Assembly (NCBI GenBank): GCA_021234155.1
Contig: JAJEKV010000090.1
Location: 3,154,479 to 3,218,478, forward strand
Reading direction: 5' to 3'
DNA length: 64,000 nucleotides
Source: Isoetes taiwanensis
Taxonomy: Eukaryota; Streptophyta; Lycopodiopsida; Isoetales; Isoetaceae
The notes beneath the pieces are model-generated. The model saw only the letters and a program-made list of their open reading frames with translations, was not told the DNA's origin and did no database searches. Shown one piece after another: positions 21,316-32,775 of this stretch (position 1 is the first letter of the stretch; every line of letters begins with the position of its first letter). A program made the position numbers and the translations under genes.

Positions 21316-22734
21316 TAAGAACCATAAAATGAAGTGGTGCTCCATTGAGCTGAATGAATGACTATAATGACGCATAGCAAAACACAATAATCAAACCCAA
21401 ATGAGTGAAACCACCACCTAATACCCCGCTAGTTTAGACAACCCCAAAGGTCACACAAAATCGTTCATAATGAGGTTAGGCCCCAAAATAGAATGCCAAG
21501 TCAAAGAAATCTAGAAGGCCGCCATCTCACTGCTCCGGAACACAACCCAAAAGCAATAATGTGGTATCGCCATCTATCCAAGCTGCGCCCAACATGTCCT
21601 GCTAAGGTTGCCATTTGAAAACTCCATGCGCCCACCTCGGTAGCTTAGGTGTGAGGTCATAGTTGATATAGAAACGAGGTGCTTTTGAATTCCGCTGCCT
21701 GCGTAGGGCCATGAAAGCTCATCTTGGAAATGACCATTATCTAGAGCTACTTGTGAGATCTTCATGTGCCACCTCTGGAAGACCTTAAACTATCACGTTA
21801 CAATACCTGCGCCTTTGTGCATGGTGCTCCTTGAGGGAATACCGAATATCCTTTGTCTCACGGGCAGATGTAGTAGCCGCCCTAGTTGAGTGTTCCTGAG
21901 ATCTTAGTATTGCTGAGCTGAGGAGGTCTACTACATGGGGGGTTGCTGTCTGACTGTGAGAGCTAGAATCTACTTTATCATGCTTTTCCCTACTAATTTT
22001 GGCATATTGCTCCAAACATACCGGACGTGCCCGAGGTAGCTCAACATGAGCAGTGGCTGCAATATCTACACTGAGAGCTTAGCCCTTGGTGCTTCGCCAT
22101 CTGCTTTTTCAATTCTTGCATGCAATTGCACAACTGCTCATGAGCTTCGGCATGTAGCCTCTTATCTTGCAAAGTGAGTGCCTTTTGCAGCTCTCGCATA
22201 CCATGGTCTGACGGGAGGAGCTGTCTACCAGCCTCCGAAGACTAGAGTGTTTTTGCCTTCTTGAGAGCATTGGCGAAGAGGTGTAGAAGACTCTATTTTC
22301 ACAGCGAGGCAGGAAATCTTAGCTATAACGCTCCAACATTTGCCTTCATTCGTTTTTAAGGCTCTTCAGACAAGTATTGGAATTGTTTACAAGCGGTTTG
22401 CTGCGAGGTTTAATTGCCGGCCATAGGTCTACCTTGCCAAGCATGTTGCATTTGCTCTTGCTTCCTTTCTTAGTGTAGAATTGTGAACCTTACCCATGTG
22501 GTTCGTTTTCTGGATTGGAATGGAATTTATGAGTTCAAAAAAGTAGTAAGGAATGTAAATCAAGCATAAACGATAGTCACTCTTATAATGGTTGGCACAT
22601 GGGGCTTTTGGGAGCGGTTCAACTCCATGGGTAGGAAGTTTGGTTCTTGCTATTGTGGGATTCTTTTTAAGACGAGGTTGAAATGGATCTAGGAACTTAG
22701 CTGGGTCTAAGCAAAATACTCTATTGATTATGAC
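21316..22734. other. Arm DNA with unidentified minus-strand coding-like stretches
   Basis: Minus-strand stretches 21574-21765 and 21785-22015 are protein-like and recur at 46130-46393 and around 45300-46100 in the right arm. The region upstream reads as a Gln/Lys-rich helix (ELKKQMAKHQGL). It may be a decayed transposon protein. I cannot name it. Confidence 0.35.
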
Positions 22735-23620
22735 ACAATGTTCATTCTACCTGCACAAATACGCATAAACCATCCGCACAACTTGCATTCTATTTCAAAG
22801 AGATTGTCATATGCTTCAAATGCATCCAGGTAGTTATTGTATGAAAAGATTGCTACATTTCAGTGAGATTGCTGCATGGAAAGCATGCAATAAATGCAAG
22901 AAATTGTCATATGCTTCACATGCATGTGCTCCCTGCACAACACACATTCCACTGGCACAACATGCATTATATGTAAATGAGATTGTTCTATGCTTCAAAC
23001 TAGATCAAAAACTTATAAACTACCTGCACAACGTGCATCCCACCTACAAAACATGCATTCAATTTGAACGAGATTGTCATATGCTTCAAATGCATGCACT
23101 ACCTGCACAACGCACATTCCATTTGCAAAACATGCATTCTATTTGATACGAATTGTCATATGCTTCAAGTGTATGCGCATACGTCTAAGCAATCTACTCT
23201 ATGGATTTTGGCTCAATTCCTCTCAAAAACTTGTAAACTATCTACACAACGTCATTCTACCTGCACAACACATATTTTATTTGAATGAGATTGGTGTATG
23301 ATTCAAATATAGCACAACGTGCATTTCATTTGAATGAGATTTTGGCTCAACTCATCTCAAAACTTATAAACTATCTACACAACGTGCATTCTACCTATAC
23401 CACATGTATTTTATTTGAACGAGATTGGTGTATGCTTCAAATATAGCACAACGTGCATTTCATTTGAATGAGAATGTTGTATGCTCAAAATGCACGGCCA
23501 GAGGGTAGCTTAACTAAAGGAAGCCTAGGGAGAGAGTGTGGCAAGAAACCTTAGAGAGAGAACGTGGGCATTTTATTTGAACGAATTGTCTTATGCTTCA
23601 ATGCACAGTCAGAAGTCAGT
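22735..23620. repeat. Degenerate tandem field (CATTCTATTTGAA / TATGCTTCAAATGCA)
   Basis: Units of roughly 60-90 bp alternate CTGCACAACG, CATTCTATTTGAA, GAGATTGTCATATGCTTCAAA and ATGCA. The field is mirrored in the right arm at about 43775-44605. Confidence 0.8.
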
Positions 23621-25056
23621 TTGACTAAAGAATCCTAGAGAGAGTGTGGGGCAAGAAATCCTAAAAAGAGAACGCGAAGTGTAGGAATCCTAGAGAGAGA
23701 ACATGGACTAGAGAGAGAATGGAGGAGCTATAATATGCCTGACCAAGGTACGAAATACTGGGTTAGACTTAATATGATGTGTAATTGGGCACCTGAAACC
23801 TTCATGTTTGTACCATCCAAATCTGCAAGAGATGCAAAATAAGGATTTGTGAAAATGATGTGGATCTAGGGCATTTGTTGATATGCTGATGAGAGATTCA
23901 CAAAATGGTAAAAGCTTGCAGCGTTGCAACTCAATTGCACAATTGTTGCGCAACAGGAGCTAGACACTGAAAACTTCTGATCCAAAGAAAAAGGTTCGAG
24001 CATGGTTTGTAGCAAGAGAAATAGCAATCTAACAGAGCATAGAAGGTATATCAAAAACGATTTATGTCCAAAATCATGGTTTCATTGCAACATGTGAAAA
24101 AAATAACTCTTTGTTATTTTCTCCCGGACGTAAAAATATGTAAGCACGTCTCAATATAGGGGAAGGAAAAAAAATAGCATCTCCCAAACAAGCAAATATA
24201 TGTCTAGAAAATAAATCTTTGAATTCAATTATCTGTCTATACAAGATGGGGGGCATGTTCCATAGCAAGACGTGGATTAAACTATGAATCTGGTTCTCTT
24301 ATTGAATAGTCAATGGGTTGTAAATTGTGGTGGAATGGAAATTATACTTGATGAAAGGCCTATAGATCTAGGATTTGGTTACACATGGCACTATTCAGAG
24401 CTTCATGCCTTTCTTTTATTCCCCGATTTAGGCATGTGCGCCTCTATTATTTTGTTTTATTTTGAATGGGGTTTTGCCTAATTCTCTGATTAACTTTGTT
24501 CCCTTGCTTCTGTGATTAACTTTGTTCCCTTGCTTCCTGGTAGCCGTAGTGGATGTTAAAATTTCGTTATGGCTTGGTAGCCGTAGTGGGCAGTCAGTCA
24601 GTCTAACTATTGTAAAAATAAGATAAAGCTTCTTGTTCCTTTCTATCCTACAAGGTTACATGTGGCTAAGTTGTGGGGAAACCAAGCTAGAATTTTATTT
24701 CCTCTTTTCTCGAGAAAATTCCTAAGGATGTAGAGCAAATTATTTATGGATTGTAAATTCTTATGGATGTGTAAAAATTGATCTAAATTTCTAGTTCCTT
24801 TTCTTAGAAATGTACACGTTAATAATAGAATTACGTAGCAACCATTCATGTTATTTTGTCCTAAAATGGTACGCTCAAGTTGTAACTCGTAGATGAGGGG
24901 AAGTAGAATTATTTGGACGCTTTATTATGCATAAGTCGATAGGATGTGGCAAGTCATTCAGAAAATTCAGAAAGTTTTGATGACACACCATCATCTCCAC
25001 ATGTTTTAGGATTAAAATTTCCTGGACACAAAAGAAAAAGTGACGTAGAATAGATA
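23621..25056. other. Arm DNA without a supported gene
   Basis: Nothing coding is convincing. It contains a short duplication of the block GATTAACTTTGTTCCCTTGC (near 24487 and 24514) and is mirrored at 42300-43770. Confidence 0.4.
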
Positions 25057-25094
25057 AATAGATATGTAGATAAATAAATAGATAGATAGATAGG
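25057..25094 (+). repeat. TAGA/TAAA microsatellite upstream of the membrane-protein gene
   Basis: Tetranucleotide repeats of TAGA with variants end 12 bp before the ATG at 25107. They are shared with the right arm as CTAT repeats at 42276-42320. Confidence 0.75.
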
Positions 25095-25106
25095 ATTGCT
25101 TCCAAG

Positions 25107-25557
25107 ATGGCCTCTGCTAAAGAAACTCCAATTGAGGTCTCCGCTGAAGAAACTTCAATTCAGGTCACAGCTTTGGATGCACTGCAAAAATTACAACTCA
25201 GAAGTACTTGCTTTTATTTGAAGTTCTTTCCTTTAGCTTTTCCTATTGTCTACTCTTGTTGCTCATGGAATGAAGCTTTGGATGGTGCTCAAGAACAACA
25301 AAGATGTGAAGAATGCCATTGACGTTGGAATCAAGAAACGTTCTTTGAGGTTTTGGATGCTTACATCAGCTATTGGGTCAATTGTTGGTACCATCTTTCT
25401 TGTGTTATCCATGGTTTGCATTATTGAGATCCGATTTGGGCCCTTGCATTGTCACGATTCTTGGGCTGAAAAGACCATCATTCCAATGGTTATTTTAGTG
25501 GGCATTGGTGCCATTGTGTTCATCACATCTGTTATCTATGATTTTGGTGCAGATTAG
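25107..25557 (+). pseudogene. Four-helix membrane protein, left copy with internal deletion
   Basis: This is the counterpart of the intact gene at 41718-42263. After the codons for TALDAL a 94-bp segment, including the first membrane helix, is missing. The joint lies in GCA(C/T)TG, which occurs at both ends of the lost segment, so microhomology-mediated deletion is likely. Because 94 is not a multiple of three the frame shifts and stops at 25322. The remaining helices are still readable in another frame (25246-25557). Confidence 0.88.
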
Positions 25558-25839
25558 ATACCTCATCTACATCTCATTCTCTTACACTAGCCTCATAGCC
25601 TCATATTCATGGTTCCTTAATAAAATCATTTATTAGAAAAGGATGTATGGATATACGATAAAGGTGGCTCTTATCTCCCACTAGCTTTTCCCAACCTTTT
25701 GTGTTCTCCAACAATGTAGTTTTACATGAATATGATGAAGGTATATCAACTATATAATACAAGTTGTTGTACTATGAGGGATCATAGAAAGTTGACTGGT
25801 GGTCAAATTCAAAGTCATTCAAGGCAAATTTTATAAAGA

Positions 25840-26795
25840 TTTCATAGATGGTATTCTAAGAAGATACTCCAATTTCTCTAGATTCCAGCAAGTTTCTTTG
25901 AGATTTCTTCAAGATCCCTCAAACAATCCCAAGATTCTCTAAGATTACATAAAGATCCCCTAATATTCCACAAAGATTCTCATGGATTCCCCCTGATTCT
26001 GCAAGATTCTTTGAGATTCTATCAGAGTTCCTTAGATTCCTTCTAGATCCTCTTAAGATTGTTGAATATTTTTGAAGATTCCACAAAAGATTCCTTTAGA
26101 TTATTCCACTAGATTCAGCAAGATTTTCTTAAGATTTGACTATTTATTGAAGATTCCTTTAGATTCCCCAAGATTTCACGAAGATTCCTCTAGATTCACC
26201 AATAATCTATGAACATTTCCCCAGAATCCCTTAGGATTCCTTCAAATTTTCCAAGATTCCTTTAGTTTTTCCAACACTCTCTTAAGATTCCCTCAGTTTC
26301 CAAAAGATTTTTCAAAGATTCCATAGATTTCCCAAGATCCTAATCGATTCCTCTAAGATTCTATCAAGGCCCCCTTGGATTCACCAAGGTCCCTTGAGGA
26401 TTCCTCTGGATTCTCTAAGATCTCTTAGATTCCTCAAGATCCTTTTAGATTGCTTCAAGATTCTTAGAGGATTCCCTTCGATTCACTTATATTCACTTGG
26501 TCACTCAGATTCCTCAATCTTCAATGAAAGATTCCATTAGAGCCTCTAAGTCCCTTAGATTTCTCAACGTTCCATTAAGATTTCCCCAGGTTCGATGAAG
26601 TTCCCATAGATTCCATGAGACTCTGTCAAGAGCCCTTACTAGGATTCCACATAGTTCCTCAAGATTCCTTGAGAATCTATGAAAATTTCTTTAGATCTAC
26701 TTGGACTCCCTTAGATTCCACAAAGATTTCCCTACATTCCTTCAAATTATATGAAGGTCCTGCTGAATTCTTTAAGATTCCCTTAACTCGACAAT
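25840..26795. repeat. AGATTCC degenerate satellite, left arm
   Basis: For about 0.95 kb the heptamer AGATTCC or close variants recur every 10-20 bases (for example AAGATTCCTTTAGATTCCCC). It is mirrored at 40440-41430 with GGAATCT. Confidence 0.85.
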
Positions 26796-27637
26796 AGTCG
26801 GGCACCTCTCATTGGAGAGCTCTTGACGAGAAGAATCCAAAGAGCATGGGCCTAATCTTGATTTGATCTCTCTACTGCAAGTTATAGAAATAAAGATAGC
26901 ACCTTTTTTGCAACTTCGTATAACAATTAATGCTTGAGATTTTGACTCCCCTTTTCAATCAACGATTGACATTGTTTGCCCTAATTTTGATGCCCGATGG
27001 AAGACCCAACCATTATCGATGCATGTCTTATGTCCCATGGATGGTTTTCATGGTACCACCTCATTCCCCTTTTTAGATTGATGGTAGAAAAAGATGTTAG
27101 AATCAGGATACATGACATGGCATGGACACATCAATATACCTTTGAATATATTGGTGATAGCCTCCTTTCTATATGATGAGAAGGTGGAAAAAAACTAGCA
27201 AAACGGCACGCCAGAGATTGTGGGCGAAAGATCAAGCTAAAAACTATCACAAAAAATATATATTGTACATGACGGGGCTGAATTTCTCACTTGTTACTCT
27301 AGCGCTGGCATGGCTGGTTAATTGAGGTACTGTTGCCGGCAAGGTTGATTCCAGCAAAAACTCCCATACCTTCAGATTACATCGGCCCATTTTTTGGGTG
27401 TAATGCCATTGTCTGGAAGAGATTGCAATGTTATACTGAGTTTCTTTGGTGAGTAATGTCCAAGTATGGGAATTTAAAGTAGACCTTAAACTATGCACTG
27501 ACCTTTTTTGGTTGGTAATGTCCATTCAACAATAAGAAGTGTTTTATCCTTAAGCTTAAATTTTCTGGGCAGTCACAGAATTAGTGGCTGCCTGGTTCAT
27601 CAACCAGAACACCTAAAATTATAAACATTGCAAACAA
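26796..27637. other. Arm DNA without a supported gene
   Basis: A minus-strand 92-codon stretch (27247-27525) is well conserved in the right arm (39709-39987, plus strand, same length). It ends in A/T-rich DNA and has no motif I recognise. Conservation in length may only reflect the recent duplication. Confidence 0.4.
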
Positions 27638-28244
27638 CAAATTACTTCTCTGGCATCTGTTCAACATTCTTCTCAGGTTCAAGCTCCTATTATTATTTCT
27701 TCATCTATTCATGATCAACCTTTGCCAAGTTGCTTTGCATTCCTCGGCCATGGAAGATGCTCTACATACAGTTCCAATGGTGTCGTCCTTAGCACCGTCA
27801 GCTGCAGCTATAGTTCCTACCACTCTCCCCGTTGTTGCTTCTGCTTTTCATGCTTCTGAGGTTGTTATGGCTGATGGTCCTAATCTTCAGTGTGCTAAAG
27901 AGTCATGACAACAGGTCAATTGGAAGAAGGCAACGAGGAAGAAGTCTGTTATGTCATCTCATGAGGCTATCCTGCCTCGTACTATTCAGTGGCATGATAA
28001 CTTGACGTATGTTGATGATCATCTCGATGTTGCAGAACATGTTGATTGTGATGAGGCCATTAAACGCCTCAAGGTGGCATAAGGAGTATGATTATGTACT
28101 GTGTATGGGTGGTTTTGCTTAGTGGACTATCTCGTCCTCTAGGTTTTGAGTCACATGTCACAGGTCCCTTGTATGTATCTTGATGTTCCTTGATAATAGA
28201 TTGTCGTCCTTCAAAAAAAAAAAAAAAAAACAAATTACGTCTCT
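27638..28244 (+). mobile_element. 5'-truncated polyA retroposon with TSD, left copy
   Basis: The body is 27652-28230 and ends in about 18 A residues. It is flanked by CAAATTACTTCTCT (27638-27651) and CAAATTACGTCTCT (28231-28244), a 14-bp duplication with one later change. The signature is LINE-machinery retroposition. The reading frame that is open in the right copy is closed here by a TGG-to-TGA change (27906). Confidence 0.85.
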
Positions 28245-28254
28245 AAACTAGTAA

Positions 28255-30322
28255 TGGACATATTTGCTGGACAAATATGAATTAGAGAAATAAAAATTAT
28301 TTTTAAAATATTACTGATGATGCCTGGCGGTGCTGAGCTTTAAGCCACATGTTATTCAGGGAACAATGTAAGAATAGAATAAGATAGAATAGAATGTATT
28401 CTTATAGGAAGTGTTTGTTAATCCTTTTGTAGAATATACCATTAGGTTTATTGAATGCAACATGGCAATGTGGAAGCAAGATGACATTTATTTGGCAACG
28501 CATAGGGCATGTTTGTGTAGTTGTAAATTATGAAGAGGAAAGAGGGGCGCATAGGGTAAGTGTAACGTGCGGTCCTAAGATTGAGAGTTCTAGCCACTAT
28601 GCTTCTAGGCTTCCAGGCTTCCAGTTTCTAGAGCTATAATAGCTCATTGGGGTGGTTTGAAATTGATGGATGCGACGAAAATATCCCGCAAGGGGGGAAG
28701 GCGCCACATGCGGCGTTTCCGGGCATGTTTCCCAACCCCATCCCATTTTAGAATATAAGATGCCATTCATTAACTCAGCAATGAGCTAGAAGCACGATCT
28801 TCATTTCAAAAATACTTTAATCTCAAATATTTCAATGAAATAGTGTTCTCATTCTATATTCCTTTTCTGCTCATGTGTTTAAGCTCATGCACCATGTGTT
28901 TAAGCTCATGCATGCAAACGTACTCTAACCTAATATCCATATGTTTTGATTAAGCAAATATTGATATGTTTTAATTGTGCATTATAAGCGCTAAGTTGCG
29001 CGCTTGGATATGCTACAATGGCTTTTACAAGTCCTCAAAATGTTAATTCTTTTCCTAATCTAGGAAAGTAATAAAAGAATGTTGCATTCAATCAATTTCT
29101 TTACAATCCTCCTCTATCTAAAATAAAGAAATAATAAATGAAGTCTCTTGTATTTCAATCGTGCTTCCCTCTCTAAAATCAAGATAATGAGATTTTTGGG
29201 TTGCCCCTAAGGATATGGGTTTGTGGCATATTCCAGGTATATGCCAACATATGCCCAGAATATGCCAATAACTGCTCCAAACCCATTATTGGCTGTAAAC
29301 TGGCGGTCATTTCTGTGGTTGAGCCTCCGCTTGCCGCCATCTCCTCTTATTGCTGCATCTCCTCTGTGCTTCCGGCAAGCAGCTTGAAGTCGAACTCCGG
29401 TAACTCCTTATCTGCTCGAAACTTCAGTAGCAAGTTTAAGAAGGAGGATCAGAAGCTTTTGGAGCAAGCTCTAAGGCAAGAAATGGCTCTGCTACTCAGA
29501 GAATCACAAGGGAGGTTTCTCTTGCTCTCATTTTAAGAGTTGTTAGATTGTGGGAAGCTCCGCAAGAGCTCTAGACGTTGCTAAAATCTGGTGTACAGGA
29601 GATTTTCTTGTGGTTTATACTGCTTCTTGCATCAGGATGTAGTGCTTGCAGATTCAGAACATGTAGAAGGGCCCTTTTTTGCTGTTCTCATGTTTTTTCC
29701 TTGTAGATTCTTCACTTCTGGCAGTATATTAACGCTTCTCAAGAACTGAGATCAAGCTCTGATTTGCTTCAATTAATCCTTTATTGCTCTTGATAAAAAA
29801 AATTCCGTGTTCTTATCAAACCTCGAGTTAATAGATGGATCTACTCACGCAAATGATCTGCCGGAACAAGCAGGAGGATTGAAATTTCGACCTCCAGATC
29901 ATTATGTCCGAGAAAGTTCAGGTCTCCGAATTCCCTCGGGAATATTCCCTTGATAGCGCCGCCAGACGGCAGTCTTGCGGCTTCGCCGCTTGGGCGGCGC
30001 CTCGTCTGGCAGCGCCAACTCAGGAAATTCCCTCGATTTGAACTTTCTCTAGTACATAATTTGCTCAACTTAACTTGGCATTAACAAGTTGCATGGAATT
30101 TTTTTTTTTTTTTTTTTTGGTTTTGGGGGGTGTTATATTCTAAATAGTTGGTCTTAGGTCTACGACGACATGCAAAAAAAGAAATAATAATAAGTACCTA
30201 CCATGTAATGCCAAGTGCTTGATGGATGTTGGCCCACATGAAATGCCAAATAATGTTACCATGTTGGAATGGTGACGGGATGCTTATGTTGTGCATAGGC
30301 AAGGATCCTCAAATCAGGTTAA
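28255..30322. other. Spacer DNA upstream of the oxidase gene
   Basis: No named gene. A plus-strand open stretch at 29201-29536 ends in a Lys/Glu/Leu-rich helix. DNA after it ends CTTGATAAAAAAA near 29798 and may be another 5'-truncated retroposon. A G/C-rich hairpin lies at about 29955-30016. A poly(T) run is at about 30100-30119. Confidence 0.4.
29955..30016. repeat. G/C-rich hairpin
   Basis: GCGCCGCCAGACGGC pairs with CGTCTGGCAGCGCC across a loop that itself contains GCGGCTTCGCCGC. It stands out in A/T-rich surroundings. It is flanked by AGGAAATTCCCT/GGGAATATTCCCT-like blocks. Confidence 0.65.
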
Positions 30323-30446
30323 TGTTGCTTTGTGTAGGGCCGAGAAGTGGTTAATCCGGACCTTCGTGATTCAGTACTCCATCGTGTTGCTTTGTGTAGG
30401 GCCGAGAAGTGGTTAATCCGGACCTTTGTGATTCAGTATTCCATCA
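30323..30446 (+). repeat. 62-bp tandem duplication
   Basis: Two direct copies begin GTTGCTTTGTGTAGGGCCGA and end near ATTCAGTA(C/T)TCCATC, with only a few differences. They lie about 430 bp upstream of the oxidase start codon. Confidence 0.85.
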
Positions 30447-30830
30447 CATTTGACTGACAGACATACTTACTTACTTACTTTAACGATGCAAAATTATCGA
30501 AACCTAACGAAACCTTCCTGATTAAGTTGGCACATTTGCCATTGTAAAAATGTGCAATTAATGGACTATTATTATGCCACCAAGGGTGTTTGAAATATGT
30601 CAGCATGTTTAGCTGTAGCGATTTGACTATAAGCGGCTGCAGTGGCGAAAGCGGCCTTGGCAACTGAGATGGTGCAGCAGCGGCCGTGTTCTTGGCAGGG
30701 ACCTTCCAACGACCATTGTCTCGCAAATGGAACACTTTAATATTTTTTTGAAGGCAAACAACATGCTCGGCTCGGGTAATAACTATTCTTTCACACATCT
30801 AATTTGCCTAATGCTTAGTTCTTTCCAGCT

Positions 30831-30838
30831 TATAAATA
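30831..30838 (+). promoter_or_regulatory. TATA box of the LPR1-like gene
   Basis: TATAAATA lies 40 bp before the start codon at 30878. If used, the 5' leader is only about 10-20 bases long. Confidence 0.55.
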
Positions 30839-30877
30839 CATGGCCTTTCCTTTCAACCTGTTCATCCTCCTCAGTCC

Positions 30878-32698
30878 ATGGGTCACATACGTTTGCTTCG
30901 AACGTCAGTGCTCTGTTTTTGTTACTGGCCTCTCCTAATTTTCTCTTGCTTCAATGTCTCGGTTATCAATGCACAGTCTATATGTCAGAATTTAACAAGA
31001 TCTCCGAAACTTAAGAAATTTGTAGACCCTCTTCCTCTGCCAAGCAGTATTGATCTTACCAAGGCTTCTCCTCTTACAATGGGAGCATATAAGATTTCTC
31101 AAGTATGTTTGGAGTAAAATGATCAGGTTGTGATTGGCTTATTTACTTAAGTATTTACTATGTTCTTCTTTGATGTGATGCAGAAACTGCACAGGGATCT
31201 GCCTAACACAACACTTTATGCTTTTGGCACAAGCCAGACCAGTGCAACATATCCTGGTCCAACATTGATAGCAAAACATGAAAAGCAGGCAAGCATTTTT
31301 TGGGAAAATCATATCAAAGATAAATCTCATTTACTCACAGTGGATAGAACCCTAAACTGGGCAAGTCCAAAGAATGGAGGGGTCCCTCTAGTAGTGCATT
31401 TACATGGAGGGGAAGTTCCAGCAACTTCAGATGGTCATCCACGTGCATGGTTCACTGCAAAGGGAGAAAAGGGACCAACATGGTCCACTCAAAATTACAC
31501 ATATCCTAATTCCCAATTTCCAGCTATGTTATGGTACCATGACCACACCATTGGCATCACCAGACTGAATGTCTATGCAGGTCTTGTAGGGCTCTACTTT
31601 CTCACTGATTCAGCTGAAAAAATTACTAACCTGCCTTCTGGCCAATACCATATCCCTCTAGTCATCCAAGATAAGCAGTTCTATGCTAATGGTTCCCTTA
31701 ACTATCCCAATCTTGGTCCCAATCATGAACTGCACCCTAATTGGTGCTCTGAGTTTTTTGGTGATACCATTCTTGTCAATGGAAAAGTTTGGCCTTACTT
31801 GAATGTGGAGGCTAGAAGATACAGATTCAGAGTTTTAAATGGTGCAAATGCCAGGTTCTTTAATCTTTCCTTCAGCTCTAATGCTCTGTGGTTTATGAAA
31901 GTTGGCACAGATGGAGGTGTTCTTCCTGGGATAATTAACCAGACCCACATCACACTTGGTCCAGGAGAAAGGGTGGATGTGGTTGTAAATTTTGCTGTTA
32001 TGGCTCCTGGAACTGCTATAGTTTTAAAAAATTCTGCTGCATATCCATTTCCTGGTGGACAACTCCCTTCTGGAGGTGATGCAGTGGTGATGAAATTCCA
32101 TGTTACTCCAGCAACAGGGCCAGTTTATGAAGGACCCATTTATCTGCCTAAGCAATATAGCCCAGATGCAAATAAACCCTTACCTTCTGTGCTGACCAGA
32201 AACCACACTCTGGAAGAAATCACTGATGAGTCTGGAAATGTGGCCAGAACATCACTCAACAACCTTACTATGATGGATCCAGCCACTGAAAAACCTGTTC
32301 AAGGTACTACAGAGATCTGGCAGATCATTAATCTTACCTCAGATGCTCATCCTATTCATCTGCATCTGGTAAGATTTAGAATGAAAAATCAGCAAGCATT
32401 TGATGCAGATGGTTATAGCAATAATTCATGCAGCATTGATGTGGATTATCCAGATCCAAAGAGCTGCTACACTGCGAATTTTACAGAGCCATATAATGAT
32501 CAGTCTGGCTGGAAAGACACAGTTACAGTTTGGCCAGGCTATGTGACAAGATTCCTTATATCTTTTACTGCACAGGATGAAAAGGCATTTCCCTTCAATG
32601 TCACCCAAGCTCCTGGCTATGTCTGGCATTGCCATATCCTAGACCATGAAGACAACGAGATGATGCGTCCTCTCCTTGTTCAGCCGTCTATTCATTGA
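30878..32698 (+). CDS. LPR1: LPR1-like secreted multicopper oxidase (ferroxidase)
   Basis: Exon 1 is 30878-31102, the intron 31103-31183 (81 bp, GT-AG) and exon 2 31184-32698, giving 579 aa; Arabidopsis LPR1 is about 580. Residues 1-32 are a signal peptide, and many N-x-S/T sites fit a secreted glycoprotein. Copper ligands are complete: HLH (147-149), HDH (194-196), HPIHLH (464-469) and HCHILDHEDNEM (557-568), with C558 and M568 at the type-1 site. The segments WYHDH, EFFGD and QAPGYVWHCHILDHEDNEMMRP identify the LPR/CotA-like family rather than true laccases. LPR1 oxidises Fe(II) in the root apoplast in phosphate sensing. E265, D374 and D462 are candidate iron ligands by comparison from memory. 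The gene sits alone between the inverted arms. Confidence 0.93.
31103..31183 (+). other. Intron of the LPR1-like gene
   Basis: It starts GTATGTTT after the codon for Gln75 and ends TGATGTGATGCAG before AAACTGCAC. Splicing joins ...YKISQ to KLHRDLPNTT, the sequence expected for the family. It is phase 0 with in-frame stops inside. Confidence 0.92.
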
Positions 32699-32769
32699 CT
32701 TGAATTCTTTAGCCGACATTTGTCTATATAGAAGAAAAAACCACGGTTATGGTATATTATTCTGTAAAA

Positions 32770-32775
32770 AATAAA
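32770..32775 (+). terminator. Polyadenylation signal after the LPR1-like gene
   Basis: AATAAA lies 72 bp after the stop codon in A/T-rich DNA. Confidence 0.5.

Larger units (their letters stand above)
14245..28254 (+). repeat. Left arm of the giant inverted repeat
   Basis: It is reverse-complementary to 64000-38987 once the 11.1 kb insertion in the right arm is removed. Anchor pairs are 14245/64000, 15010/52140, 16801/50327, 18406/48729, 25107/42263, 27652/39582 and 28254/38987. The inner border is sharp: ACTAGTAA is shared, then the arms diverge. The outer border is not visible because the right arm runs off the window. Confidence 0.95.

Noticed and set aside
31160-32698. Start codon at 31160 for the oxidase
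   Set aside because: That ATG lies inside the intron; splicing 31102 to 31184 gives the signal peptide and the conserved HRDLP region in frame.
31160-32698. Classical plant laccase (lignin-type)
   Set aside because: The motifs around the copper ligands (WYHDHTIGITR, HCHILDHEDNEMM) match LPR/CotA-like oxidases, not plant laccases.
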